Assembly (NCBI GenBank): GCA_937957815.1 | Contig: CALFXN010000115.1 | Coordinates: 1 to 5,063, forward strand | Direction of reading: 5' to 3' | DNA: 5,063 nucleotides | Source of the DNA: an uncultured Synergistales bacterium | GTDB lineage: Bacteria > Synergistota > Synergistia > Synergistales > Aminobacteriaceae | Shown: positions 4,314 through 5,063 of the stretch, piece after piece | Position numbering within the stretch: the first letter of the stretch is position 1 | Layout: each line of letters begins with the position of its first letter | The notes under the pieces: model-generated | What the model was told of the DNA's origin: nothing | What the model saw: the letters and a program-made list of their open reading frames with translations, nothing else | The model's database searches: none | Made by a program: the position numbers and the translations under genes

Positions 4314-5063
4314 GTGATCACCAGCGGTTTCACGTATCTTGCGTTTCTGGCGTGTTTTGCGGGAGTGGTTTCATTCATCGAAATGAAGTACAAGGACAAC
4401 GCGTTCTTCAAGTACGTTCCGACGCCCGTCATTCTGTACATCGGCTGCATGCTCATGGCGACGTTCAACATGTGGAGCAACACGGATGACATCAAGGCCA
4501 CCTACAAGGTCGTCCGAGGCAATCTGATTCCCGCGATGATCTTCCTGATGCTGCTTCGCTGCGACATCCGCAAGATCATGAAACTCGGGCCCAGGATGCT
4601 CGTCGGCTTCTTCTCGGCGACCATCACGATCATGATCGGGTTCGTCGTCATGTTCGCGTTCATGAAGAACGGCTTCCCGTCCGAGGCGTGGAAGACCTGG
4701 GGCGCGCTCGCCGGAAGCTGGATCGGCGGAACGGCCAACATGGTCGCGATCCAGGGCGCGCTCGGGATCAACGACTCGGCGATGGGCTACACGCTTCTCG
4801 TCGATAACGTGAACTATTCGCTGTGGGTCATCTTCCTTCTCGCGACCGTGCCGCTCGCGCACAAGTTCAACGCGTGGACGAAGTCCGACACGAAGGTGAT
4901 CGACGAAGTCGGCGAGATGCTTTCCAACATCAAGGACAACGCGCGCACCAAGATCGAAACCGCCGATCTGACGCTGCTCCTCGGCTCCGGCCTTCTCGCG
5001 GCCGCCGTCTCGTCGTTCCTCGCGTCGATCGTGTCGCCGCAGCTCATCGCCGTGTTCGGAAAG
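4314..5063 (+). CDS. DUF819 family membrane protein (3' end cut by window)
   Basis: This is an integral membrane protein of the DUF819 (YjcL-like) family, probably a transporter; the substrate is not known to me. The GTG at 4314 has an excellent site, GGAGGGG at 4301-4307, six bases upstream. The 250 residues present are the first part of a protein usually near 380-400 residues. Hydrophobic segments lie at about 5-22, 35-54, 71-82, 95-117, 129-150 and 166-182, and another begins at about 226. The conserved GSWIGGTANMVAIQ (134-147), with its Gly-Gly-x-x-Asn core, is the family hallmark. A charged cytoplasm-like loop (about 183-220) separates the two halves. The frame is open to the window's last base. 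An in-frame ATG at 4209 would translate through the terminator and is rejected. Confidence 0.9.
   Translation, partial: MITSGFTYLAFLACFAGVVSFIEMKYKDNAFFKYVPTPVILYIGCMLMATFNMWSNTDDIKATYKVVRGNLIPAMIFLMLLRCDIRKIMKLGPRMLVGFFSATITIMIGFVVMFAFMKNGFPSEAWKTWGALAGSWIGGTANMVAIQGALGINDSAMGYTLLVDNVNYSLWVIFLLATVPLAHKFNAWTKSDTKVIDEVGEMLSNIKDNARTKIETADLTLLLGSGLLAAAVSSFLASIVSPQLIAVFGK

Noticed and set aside
1..5063. CRISPR arrays, tRNA or rRNA genes, insertion sequences
   Set aside because: I saw no regularly spaced repeats, no tRNA-like cloverleaf or rRNA motifs, and no transposase or terminal inverted repeats.

Overview
This window is the start of an assembly contig from a moderately GC-rich bacterium. The first 47 bases are Illumina TruSeq P7/index adapter, not genome. 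The gene set (compact cysE-cysK pair, DUF3870 protein, DUF819 membrane protein) would fit an anaerobe of the Synergistota or a Firmicutes-like lineage; this is an impression from protein style and was not tested.

Left part (50-1655): the C-terminal part of an AAA_21-type ATPase, cut at its 5' end by the contig edge, overlaps by 11 bp a complete DUF4276-like (TOPRIM-like) gene. ATPase plus TOPRIM-like pairs of this kind are common in phage-defence loci. About 25 bp after the DUF4276 stop, on the opposite strand, lies the 5' stub of a class I SAM-dependent methyltransferase gene. The stub keeps its ribosome binding site and start but is frameshifted and cut off, which suggests the ATPase/DUF4276 module landed in, or replaced most of, that gene.

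Middle (1732-3662): a sigma70-like promoter, a roughly 200-nt leader and a strong intrinsic terminator precede cysE (serine O-acetyltransferase) and cysK (cysteine synthase), the two last steps of cysteine synthesis. The leader holds a 26-codon ORF with three Cys codons within four consecutive codons (Cys-Pro-Cys-Cys). It is followed by hairpins that can switch between a terminator and an antiterminator. This is the main discovery candidate: a cysteine-responsive, ribosome-mediated attenuator, apparently using a leaderless leader-peptide ORF.

Right part (3663-5063): a small DUF3870 protein, then a structured intergenic region ending in a strong terminator, then a DUF819 membrane protein cut by the window end. 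The layout before DUF819 (terminator, second hairpin, Shine-Dalgarno, GTG) mirrors that before cysE, so conditional termination may act there as well.
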